From the NCBI GenBank assembly GCA_037349315.1, contig JBAIAC010000027.1:19692001-19756000 (forward strand): 64,000 nucleotides of DNA, written 5' to 3'. Every line of letters starts with the position of its first letter. The stretch's first letter is position 1. The DNA comes from Chelydra serpentina. Lineage: Eukaryota; Chordata; Testudines; Chelydridae. A program made the translations under genes and the position numbers. Below are positions 55,546 through 64,000 of this stretch, one piece after another. Under the pieces are notes generated by a model. It had not been told where the DNA came from. It saw nothing but the letters and a program-made list of their open reading frames with translations, and did not search any database.

Positions 55546-57919
55546 CAGGAAACCCGGGCTGCCATCCCTGCTGGCCCAGCGGGGGCTGCTGCTTGGCTCT
55601 GGGCAGGGCCAGCGGCTGACCCTCCCCAGTACGGTCTGGCCCCCCTGCGGAGCCCTGGCCTTGCTGCGGAGCCATATAGTCTGCACCGGGCCGCTGAGAG
55701 AAGCACTTCTAGGGCAGTCTGTGCCACCGCCCGTCTGGTGCCCCCCTGCCAGCGGGGAGAGAGCCCGGCCGGGAGACACCCCTCCCGGGTCTGTGCAGCC
55801 ACGCGGTAGGGTCCCTGTGAGCCGCCTGCCCAGCGACCTGTTGCTGGGGTCCTCAGGGCTTGCTCTGTGCCAGGGCTGCTGCCCCCAAGCTACTGCTGCC
55901 TGAAGCCGGGCCCAGCCGCGGGCAGCAGCAGAGACAGGAATGCTGGGTAGCGGGGGTGGGGTGGGGGGAAAGGGAGATGGGAGAGGGGGAGCAGGACGAG
56001 CCCCCGCTGCCCACACATGGCTGGGGATGAGTCGCTGCTAATCCTCTAAGTCCCCTTCCCCACTCGTGCCCCCCGGGGCAGCTGCTAGGGATCATATGGT
56101 GCCTGTGAACCGAGAGGGAGGGGGCCAGGGGTAAGCAGATTTGGGCCGGCGTAATGGAGAGAGGCTGGTGCTTAGAGGCCTAAACCGGCTTGCCGGGGTG
56201 CGGGCTGCAGGCGATCCGCCGGCGCTTTCCCCCTTTAATCCCTGGAGAGTGTTTGGGGAGGGGGGCGCCGGGTGCATCCCAGTCTGCTCAGAGACGGGGG
56301 GACCCCTCAGCCGCAGCCTGGCCAGCAGTGTCGGGGCTGCAGACGTGGCCTCACTGAGTCACCCGGGGGCTAAATAAACTGGGCCCAGCTGAGGGGCTGA
56401 ACCCCCCCGGGAAGAGACGGCTGAGCCCTGCACGCAGACCCCCTCAGTAGCCGTGTTTGGCTAACGTATCTTCCAGAAAGGCCTTGAGTCTGGACTTGGA
56501 GAATCCACCCCTTCCCCGGGCAGGTTGCTCCTTGTGGGCACTCAGCGCCACTGAAAATCGGGCAGCTTGCGGAGGTGCTTGAGTACAAACTTTAGGCACT
56601 CGGGTGTGAGACTCTGGCCTGAAACGACCTGCCCCGGCTCAAGCAGGGAGACAGGGATTGACCCCAGCTCTCCAGCCCTCTCACCAGACAACCGTCTGTG
56701 CTCGCTGTCCATGTGTCTCGTGCACCAGGACCGGGGGAGCTGGGGGCAACACAACCTATCAGCAGGGTGTTGCCAGCTTCCTTGCCTCATTTTGTTCAAG
56801 GACTGTAAGCGCTCCCCAGAGCCGAGCAAGGGTGGAGCAGCGTGAGCATCCTACACCGAGATGTGTTCGTGCAGAACCCTCCGCTGTTCCAAACACGACT
56901 TTGCCAAAGCGCCTCAGTCCTGAGATGCAATTCTAATTCTGGGGCTCCCGGCTCTGCTGCAGCCCCTCCGTCCCAACCGGCAGACCATCCTGTTAGTCCA
57001 GGCCTGGGCTCCACTCCCGGCGGTCCCGTAATCCTGACCCACAATCTCTCCTTGCTGTCCCAGTCCTGGCTCTGACGATGCCCCTCGATCCCGCATCACA
57101 ACCCGCAGGAAAAACCCACGTCCTGGTCCGCCAGACTCTTATCTTCTTGCCCTCCATCCCATCAGCAACCTTTCAGAGGCAGCAGCTTGCGGCCAGGAGC
57201 CGGGCTCTGGTTTGCCGATCCCCTTTAATCCAGATTGGCTTTCTTCTTACCTGGCCTGCTAGGATCAGTGGCTGTCAAACTTAATTTCCAGCTGCTCTTA
57301 GCGCTGTTATGAAGGTCATGCCATCACTAATACATGTAATTCTGAATGCCTCCACTACATCAAAGCCTTGACATTAACTCCAAATAACCCCTGACATCAA
57401 CCGCGGTGCCGAGAAGAGAAAATCAGATGAAGGGGGGGCAGAAAAATAGAAAGGCCTGAACCCAGTCGCTAAGGCTAAATAATTCAACAAGGCACGTGGT
57501 GAAAAGCAAGCATCAGCGACCCAGCCAGAGCACAAAATGTCTGTGAGTGCCGGGGAGTGGAAATCAAACCCAAGATAGATGGACTGCAGGGGACAGAGAA
57601 GTAGATCAGGTCAGTACCGGGTGGGCTCTGTCTGTGTATCATATGGGGAATGACACCCTGACGGCCTGGCTAGCGCTACGGACCTTCCTCAACCAGCAAC
57701 TAGACCAGGCTGGTTTTGGGTGTCCCCCGCCCCGGCTCCCAGGGGTTTGGTCATTCTTCCATCTCCTGCATTGTTGCTATTAAAGCAGCAGCTTGCGAGT
57801 AGGGACATGGCACTGGGCAGACACTGAGAGCTCCTGCCCCAAAACGCTCCCCAGCTGAGCAGACGAAAGGAAGGTTTAGCACCTTCACTGTGCGGGCCTG
57901 GGACTGACGCCCGGATCAT
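55546..57919. other. Intronic stretch, no gene recognised
   Basis: No repeat or exon identified. 57230-57420 is AT-richer (CAAACTTAATTTCCAGCTGC, CACTAATACATGTAATTCTG, GACATTAACTCCAAATAACC) and may be a conserved noncoding element. Confidence 0.4.
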
Positions 57920-58060
57920 CAAATCAATGGGAGTTAGGCACCCAATTACCTTTGGGGATCTGGGCCTATGGGACTTGCCCAAGGTCACGCAGGGCATCAG
58001 TGGCAGAGCCAGGAATTGCCCCCGGCTTCCCTGAGACCCAATCCTCAGCTCTCCGTCTGG
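57920..58060 (-). repeat. MIR-like SINE fragment
   Basis: AATGGGAGTTAGGCACCCAA, ATGGGACTTGCCCAAGGTCA, CAGTGGCAGAGCCAGGAATT in antisense. Confidence 0.6.
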
Positions 58061-58899
58061 CCTGGGCCAGCCACTGCTTCTCCTTCAGCGCCCCCACTTG
58101 GACCCTTTCCTCTTTAAGCAGCACGGGCAAAGCCCAGCGCCAGGCAAACCGCTCCCACCGCCAGCCAGGACAGGGCACGGAGCTCCAGGAAGCCACACGC
58201 GAGACTTGGAAATGGGAGGGTGCAGGTGGCTTTCGCTGAGGCTATGGGAAGGGGAGGAATCAGGGCACTAGGGGAGAAGGTTTCAGCGGCTGGGGGCGGA
58301 TTTGGGTGTGGCTGGAAGGGGTGAGAGCAGGGGGAGAGGTTGGAGGTGCAGCCACTCTCTTGGCGCGTCCGTGGGCCTCGTGATCACACCCGGTCTGTCC
58401 CGCTCCCCCATGGCTCTCCACGCCAGGCCACTCGCTCCTGGACTCAGGCTGTGGTGGACGGACAGTGGGCCCAAGCGTGCATGCGGCCCCAGCAAGGCAC
58501 CCGGGGCTCCACCGCTTCCCCTCGACACCCTCGGAGGAAAGGCGGCAGGGGGGAAGGTCGGTAAGAGGCATCAGATCCCCCAGCACATGGCCGGGCACCC
58601 ACGGGCCCAGGGGCTCTCACGGCTCTGCATCGCGGGGCGGGGCCGGGAGCCAGAAATGCAGCCAAGTCGCCCCAGCCTCGGCCCGGTCCCCGGGAATCCC
58701 GAGACAGGCAGGGCGGGGGTTGCGCTGGGACTCAGCGGGGCTCATTGCGGCTGTGGGAAATGGCCCTGCAGAGACCCCGGGGATCTGCTGCTCCCAGCAG
58801 AGGATGGGGAAGGGCAAAGAGCTACCCAGGGGGCACTGGCACCCGCAGAACTGAAGGGAGGCAAGGTAGGATCTCAATGTACATCCATCGCTGTCCCCA

Positions 58900-59115
58900 T
58901 GCAGAGGGAGGAGCTATAGACCACAGGGCTCCACCCCCTGCAGGGGGAGGAGCTAGATAAACCTGGGGCCCCACCCCCATACAGGGGGCATAGCTCTGCT
59001 CCAATACAGGGGGAGGAGCTAGATAAACCTGGGGCCCCACCCCTATACAGGGGGCATGGCTCTGCTCCAATACAGGGGGAGGAGCTCTCTGCCCTCAGGG
59101 GGTCCCACCCCAATC
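58900..59115. repeat. 66-bp minisatellite, about three units
   Basis: Unit CAGGGGGAGGAGCTAGATAA, ACCTGGGGCCCCACCCCCAT, ACAGGGGGCATAGCTCTGCT, CCAATA (66 bp), itself made of two related halves each starting CAGGGGG. Outer units are divergent. Minus-strand frame gives a 22-residue repeat; artefact. Confidence 0.9.
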
Positions 59116-59212
59116 CAGGGGCAGGAGCCAGTCTGAGCTGAGGAAGTTCTATGGGGCGACCCACAGCCAATCACCGTTCGGTCCTTCCCCACCCGCCGTC
59201 ACAGAGGAGTTC

Positions 59213-59397
59213 ATAGAATCATAGAATATCAGGGTTGGAAGGGACCTTAGAAGGTCATCTAGTCCAACCCCCTGCTCAAAGCAGGACCAATCCCCAATTT
59301 TTGCCCCAGATTCCTAAATGGCCCCCTCAAGGATTGAACTCACAACCCTGGGTTTAGCAGGCCAATGCTCAAACCACTGAGCGATCCCTCCCCCCAG
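59213..59397 (-). repeat. Turtle tRNA-derived SINE (Cry type)
   Basis: Antisense full-length copy: CATAGAATCATAGAATATCA tail, AGGATTGAACTCACAACC (B box complement), CCACTGAGCGATCCCTCC (A box with one change, TCGCTCAGTGG). Confidence 0.93.
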
Positions 59398-60879
59398 CTG
59401 GCGGGTCACTGTGGGTTTCTGCAGGGATGGGCGAAGGTTGCAGCACCCTCCTCCAAGACCCCCTGCCCTACAAGCCCATCTGCATTTTCCCTCTGTGGCC
59501 CGCCCCACCCCAGCCATGCCCTCCTGCGGTCAGTGCACCGTGAGCTAAGCCGCAACACAGACGGCTAACGCCCGGCAGCCCTGCGGGGGTCCTGCCGATG
59601 GCTGGGCTAAGGTGGCAGTGCCGTGCACCCAGCTACCCCTTCCCGTCCCACCCGGCCCCAGCCCCAGCGTCCGTCTGTCCAGGTCGGGCTTCCTCATCTG
59701 CACGGCGCCAACCTGCCCGGCCGGCAGGAGGGTAATGAAGAGTCTGCCGCGGCTCCCTGGATACCACAGACACATTGCTGGCATTACACGGCCAGCTGCG
59801 CTGCCCCCTGCCCCTGCTCCCACGCACAGTCCTAATTAGGCTTTTAATCAAGTGCAGGGAAATAACCAAGGGCGGGAGGGCGCCCGCAGGCACTGTCTCC
59901 AGACTCAGATCTGCCAAATCATACCTGGCGCCCCAGCCCATATCGATCTCTCCGCCCTGCAGGAAGGGAACCGTCCCCCCCCCCCCCCCCGCCCTCTGGT
60001 ATTAGCCACTGGGATGTGCTCTGCAGGGCAGATGGCCTCCCAAGCACCCAGCTCTCACCCGGGCACCTTAAACACACGGAGCGGCGGCATGTTACAGCCA
60101 CTTCGCCCTGGGCGTGAGGGCAGCGGGCAATCAGGCCAGAAACCACCATCGTTCGCATCCTCTGCTCTGGAGGAGCACAGAAGGGGGCAGGTGGGCACGG
60201 AGCCAAGGAAGATGGGGACGAGAACCGAACACACTCCAGGTGACGGTGGGACCTGAGGGGGTCTCAGGAGATCTGGGTGGGTGGAGAGACTTAGGGCAGT
60301 GGGTAGACATTTACGAGGGAAGCTTGCCCAGCATCTGTCTGTACCCAGTCGGCACTCTCAGCCCCTGGCTTTCCTGGGCACTCTATAGTCACCCATCAAG
60401 CTTTTAAATCGATAACAAAATAAAAACCTGCCGCTACCACAGACTACGACCCAGCCGCTGGGCCGGGGAGCGATGGGGACAAGATAACGCAGCGTGTGCC
60501 AGGAAAGCCATTGGCAGGAAACCCCGGAGTCTGCAGCCAGCCCTGGACCCAGCACCCAGGCAAAGTGCCCAAGTGCACCCGTGGGTAACCTGCAGCGGGT
60601 GCCATCACACTGGCTGGGCCAATACCCAAGTGCTGCTTCTCCCCAGTGTCTCTACACCCTGAGCCATGGCTCTGGCTTGCAAAAAGACCCTGGCACCCGG
60701 GACCCAGATCCCACCCTACGCAATGTGGACTCAGCTGGCATTGCAAACTCCCCATCAAGGTCTTGCTCCTCTTGTCATTAGCAAGCGATGCCTGGGAGCG
60801 ATTCCTCTCCTGTCCACCATGCTGCGGGAGGCCCTGGTGGAGTCTTAGCCCAAAGCGAGGGGGAATTAGCCTGCTAGCC
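59398..60879. other. Intronic stretch, no gene recognised
   Basis: Single-copy-looking. 59715-59875 contains GAGGGTAATGAAGAG and TCCTAATTAGGCTTTTAATC, a possible conserved element. A 16-C run lies at 59975-59990. Confidence 0.4.
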
Positions 60880-61870
60880 TAGTACGGAGCTTTGATCAAG
60901 CAAATGCACACTCTCTTTTCCGCTCTCCTGTCCTCCCTTAATCTCCTCTTTTCCACACTAAACATGCCCAGGTCCTTCAGTCTTTGCCCCTATGGCTTGT
61001 GTTCCATCCCTCCGATCATCTTGGTGGCTCACCTCTGGGTCCTTTCCAGTCTCTCCACATCCTTTCTATACACTGGTGACCAACACTGGACACAGGACTC
61101 CAGCTGAGGCCTAACCAGTGCTGAGTAGAGCGGTACTGTCACCTTCCGTGACTTGCATGCTATGACTCTGTTAATGCGACCTGAAATTGCATTTGCTTTT
61201 TTTGCAGCAGCATGGCGTTGCTGACTCCTGTCGAGGCTGTGATCCACCACAGCTCCCAGAGCCTTCTCAGCCGTGCTGCTGCCAAGCCACTGAGCCCCCA
61301 GTCTGTATCTGTGCATCTGGTTTTTCTTCCCTAAGTATAGCACCTGACATTTGTCTGTGCTGAATTTCATTTTGTCTACAGCCCAGTTCTCCAATTTATC
61401 ACCATCCCTCTGAATTTTAGCTCTACCCTCCAAAGTGTTAGCAGCCCCCACTAACTTTGCGTCATCTGCAGATTTCATCAGTGTGCTCTCTATTCCTACA
61501 TCCAGGTCATTAATAAAGATGTTAAACAACACCGGATCCAGAATAGATCCCAGTGGAACCCCACTTGAGACCTCCTTCCAATCTGACATCATTCCATTCA
61601 TAGAATCTCAGGGTTGGAAGGGACCTTAGGAGGTCATCTAGTCCAACCCCCTGCTCAAAGCAGGACCAATCCCCAGTTTTTGCCCCAGGTCCCTAAATGG
61701 CCCCCTCAAGGATTGAACTCCCAACCCTGGGTTTAGCCAGCCAACGCTCAAACCACTGAGCTATCCCTCATAGTGACTCTTTCTTTGTGGTTGTTTAACT
61801 AATTATGTATCCACTGAATGGTAGTTCCGCCAAGCCCGCATTTTTCCAGATTACTTATCAGAATGTCATG
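60880..61870 (-). mobile_element. CR1 LINE RT C-terminal region, interrupted by SINE
   Basis: Minus-strand frame 61601-61029 reads [60 protein letters not shown] and RKDVERLERTQR: CR1 reverse transcriptase palm to thumb, with FADD changed to SADD. The 3' part continues leftward to about 60880 in broken frames. The 5' part resumes after the SINE at 61770-61870 (GTATCCACTGAATGGTAGTT). Confidence 0.9.
61600..61769 (-). repeat. Turtle tRNA-derived SINE inside CR1
   Basis: Antisense copy: TAGAATCTCAGGGTTGGAAG tail, ATTGAACTCCCAACCCTGGG, and CCACTGAGCTATCCCT (A box). Splits the CR1 at 60880-61870. Confidence 0.93.
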
Positions 61871-61950
61871 GCCTTGCTCTGGCCCCACTCCAGGGCCAGT
61901 CTCAAGGGAGAACCAGCCAACAGGCCACCCAGGACCATGACAATGAGAAG

Positions 61951-62124
61951 GGGGGAGGGATAGCTCAGTGGTTTGAGCATGGGCCTACTAACCCAGGCTT
62001 GTGAATTCAATCCTTGATGGGGACATTTAGGGATCTGGGGCAAAAATTGGGGATTAGTCCTGCTTTGAGCAGGGGATTGGACTAGATGACCTCCTAAGGT
62101 CCCTTCCAACCCTGAGATTCTATG
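61951..62124 (+). repeat. Turtle tRNA-derived SINE (Cry type)
   Basis: Sense copy: GGATAGCTCAGTGGTTTGAG (A box), GTGAATTCAATCCTTGATGG (B box with TTCAATCC kept), CAAAAATTGGGGATTAGTCC and tail CCCTGAGATTCTATG. Confidence 0.93.
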
Positions 62125-62149
62125 TTTTAGGTTAGACTGATAGATTGAC

Positions 62150-62354
62150 CTGAGTTAAGATGCTCTGTCTAGATGTTAATTATGTATCTAATAAAGATTG
62201 TTGTTAAGTGACTAGCAATTAATTAGTATTAAGACTAGTGGAATACTTGAATATAAAACAACAGGTACCAGGAGTGAAGGAAATGATAAAAAGAACTGAG
62301 AGGGAAAAAAAAAAACAGGTGAAAGTTATTGAAAACAAGTCTGAATGAAATAAG
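62150..62354 (+). other. Possible gypsy 5' leader / LTR remnant
   Basis: AT-rich sequence between the SINE and the gag start. It contains AATAAAGATTG, a possible polyadenylation signal of a 5' LTR, and an A-rich leader before ATGGATC at 62355. LTR limits and primer-binding site are not defined. Confidence 0.3.
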
Positions 62355-63330
62355 ATGGATCAACTGAGAGTTTCCCCATTTCTAAAAGTGTCAAAAATTG
62401 CTGCGGAACACTGGCAAAGGTTTAAACAAGACTTTGATTTATTTCTGAGGGCAACGGGATCTGCTCAGAAGGAAGATGAACAAAAGATTGCCAACTTTTT
62501 GAATATTCAGGCACTGAAGCAATTTCAATATATAATTCAGTTGAGCATCATGGGAAAGAACAAGCTGTCTATGAGTTTGTCTTAATAAAAATTGAGGAAT
62601 ACAGTTTACCAAGAAGAAATGAAACATTTGGAAGATCAAATGTGTGAGGTAATATTTTTTAATGGACCAACTTCTGTTGGTGAGAGAGACAAGTTTTCCA
62701 GCATATATCTGAAGAAGAGCGCTGTGTAAGCCCGAAAGCTTGTCTCTGTCACCAACAGAAGTTGGTTCAATAGAAGATATTACCTCAACCCTCTTGTCTC
62801 TCCAATATCCTGGGACCAACAGCAATGCATATGCTTGAAAGATTTCAGTTTCACTCAAGAAATCAAATGGAGGAAGAGACTTTTGAATAGTTTTTAACAG
62901 ATCTAAAGTTAAGAAGTCAGGCGGGTAATTTCCAGACTCTGTCTAAGTCAATGATAAGAGATTAAATTGTGATGGTTATAAAAGATATCAGTGTAAGAAA
63001 AAGACCGTTAAAAGAGACAGATCTAAATCTGGAAAGAGCAGTGAGAATTTGCCAAGCTGATTAACTGAATCAACAACTACAGCACGTTTTCGAAAGAAAA
63101 CAAACTGACGTGAATATAGATGTAATGAGGAAAAGTGAAAAACGAGTCTATGGAGGCAACCAGAGTGAAAGTATTAAAGTTAAAACACATGAGGACATCA
63201 AAGAATGTTCTAGATGTGGAAGGATCCCCGACCTAGAAACTGTCAGCATATGGTCAGACCTGTCAGATCTGCAAGAAGCAGAATCATTTAGCAAACGTTT
63301 ATAATTAGAGAAGTCTGGAAAAACATAGCA
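62355..63330 (+). pseudogene. Ty3/gypsy-type gag remnant, frameshifted
   Basis: The start frame reads EHWQRFKQDFDLFLRATG and KEDEQKIANFL, resembling gag proteins of vertebrate Ty3/gypsy-like retrotransposons. After a frameshift near 62505 the capsid-like reading continues in another frame to a stop near 62645, where a 141-bp foldback element interrupts. Capsid-like reading resumes near 62836 with in-frame stops. At 63110-63304 lies the nucleocapsid part, CSRCGR, then, one frame away, a second zinc-knuckle-like CQICKKQNHLANV with its last Cys lost. Capsid/nucleocapsid would package element RNA; this copy is inactive. Confidence 0.8.
62646..62786. mobile_element. Foldback element with 48-bp inverted arms
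   Basis: Left arm 62646-62693 (GAGGTAATATTTTTTAATGG ... GAGAGACAAG) and right arm 62739-62786 (CTTGTCTCTGTCACC ... GATATTACCTC) are inverted repeats with a few mismatches around a 45-nt centre. It resembles the termini of a dispersed reptile repeat and sits in the gypsy gag. No clear target duplication. Confidence 0.85.
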
Positions 63331-63357
63331 ATATATGTTTAGTTCCAAATTCAAAAG

Positions 63358-63850
63358 TCTTAGGGCATGGCTGTACTAGAGAATTTACAGAGGCGCAGCT
63401 GGACTGATGGACCTATGCCGCTGTAAGCTCTAATGTAGCCAATCTAAGCCGACAGGAGATTTTTTTCCCCTCAGTGGTATCTCTCAGGCCAGCTTTTGCC
63501 CAGACAGAGGGGCAGGAGGGTGGGTCGTGGAATGGACGCGAGCAACACATCTTGAAGAACAACAGTTCCAGAAAGGTTAGTAACCATTTTTGCTTCCCCG
63601 AGTGCTTACTCGTGTCCATTCCACGTTAGGTGACTCCCAAGCGGTACCCAAGGAGGCGGGCTCGGAGTTCAAGGCCATGCGGACTGCAGCACTGCCCTAC
63701 CAAGTTTGGCATCATCTCTAGACTGCTGGGTGAAGGCGTAGTGGGACGAGACGGTATGTACCGACGACCAGGTCGCTGCTCTGTAGATACCTTGGATTGG
63801 GATCTGGGCCATTGACGAAGCCTGAGCTCTCATCAAATGGGTGGTCAAGG
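63358..63850 (+). mobile_element. Nested repeats between gag and protease
   Basis: 63358-63460 begins TTAGGGCATGGCTGTACTAG, like the end of a reptile MITE ('TAGGGCATGTCTACACTAG'). 63515-63800 (GGTCGTGGAATGGACGCGAG, CATCTTGAAGAACAACAGTT, TCCATTCCACGTTAGGTGAC) is a second dispersed repeat, with near-complementary TGGAATGGACG/GTCCATTCCA segments. They separate gag and protease remnants of the gypsy element. Confidence 0.55.
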
Positions 63851-63990
63851 AACTACAAGGAGGGCTGGACAGTTACACTATCTACTAATGGCACACTTAT
63901 TTCATACGTAATCGACACAGGTCCACAAGCTAGTGTCACTTCAGAAGAAATTATAACATTTCTCTGTAGTAAGAGAACAAATACAAATTA
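63850..63990 (+). pseudogene. Gypsy-type pol protease remnant
   Basis: A plus-strand frame reads WTVTLSTNGTLISYVIDTGP and QASVTSEEIITFL. The DTG triad of retroviral-type aspartic proteases is intact in its usual hydrophobic context. It follows the gag remnant after nested insertions; pol would continue beyond the window. Confidence 0.75.
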
Positions 63991-64000
63991 ATTTACTATC

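Larger units (their letters stand above)
5952..64000 (-). other. Probable TMEM132E intron 1 and/or upstream region
   Basis: All sequence upstream of exon 2 on the minus strand. No signal-peptide exon with a phase-compatible donor was found, and no second gene was recognised. The other TMEM132 genes have a long first intron after a short signal-peptide exon, so this span is most simply intron 1, possibly continuing beyond the window. Whether all 58 kb is intron is inference. Confidence 0.5.

Overview
Vertebrate nuclear DNA, most probably from a cryptodiran turtle. The species call rests on repeats: several copies of a tRNA-derived SINE with A box TAGCTCAGTGG, B box GTTCAATCC and a CR1-type 3' tail ending in ATTCTATG units (the turtle Cry/PolIII SINE), plus many CR1 LINE fragments. 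No bacterial features, operons, rRNA or stand-alone tRNA genes were seen. High GC and many minisatellites would fit a microchromosome or gene-dense arm; that is inference.

The only host gene recognised is TMEM132E, on the minus strand. Exon 3 (2058-2198) and the large exon 2 (5045-5951) join in phase with consensus splice sites and encode the conserved N-terminal extracellular region. The left 2 kb is intron 3, and 2199-5044 is intron 2, which carries a hAT element inside an older SINE and two CR1 fragments. Everything right of 5951 is best read as the long first intron and/or upstream sequence. The signal-peptide exon was not found and may lie beyond the right edge.

Region 6-26 kb is dominated by minisatellites: a 60-bp array (6.95-7.4 kb), a 33-36-bp array (10.36-11.45 kb), a 54-bp array (15.4-16.1 kb) and a 44/45-bp array with three-unit higher-order structure (23.8-25.2 kb). 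A smaller 66-bp array lies at 58.9-59.1 kb. These arrays create long spurious ORFs on both strands. Between them are a MITE with an 8-bp target duplication (16.76 kb), a hairpin element (14.35 kb), and a CR1 copy with an open reverse-transcriptase frame (19.5-20.7 kb).

Region 26-44 kb holds nested mobile elements: two divergent CR1 pieces interrupted by SINEs (32.0-33.9 kb), a 416-bp hAT MITE (35.17-35.58 kb), a decayed I-group LINE with gag-like zinc knuckle and RT domains (about 35.6-39.7 kb) interrupted by a Tigger/pogo-like MITE (37.19-37.72 kb), and more CR1. Region 44-60 kb is mostly single-copy-looking intronic sequence with old MIR-like SINE fragments and a decayed LINE C-terminus with zinc-finger remnant (55.3 kb). 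The right end (60.9-64 kb) contains CR1, two SINEs and the 5' part of a broken Ty3/gypsy-type retrotransposon (gag zinc knuckle and DTG protease) that runs off the window.

No new biological system is demonstrated. The best leads are the I-group LINE in a sauropsid genome, the higher-order minisatellite, the nested gypsy element, and several AT/homeobox-site-rich blocks that may be conserved regulatory elements of TMEM132E.
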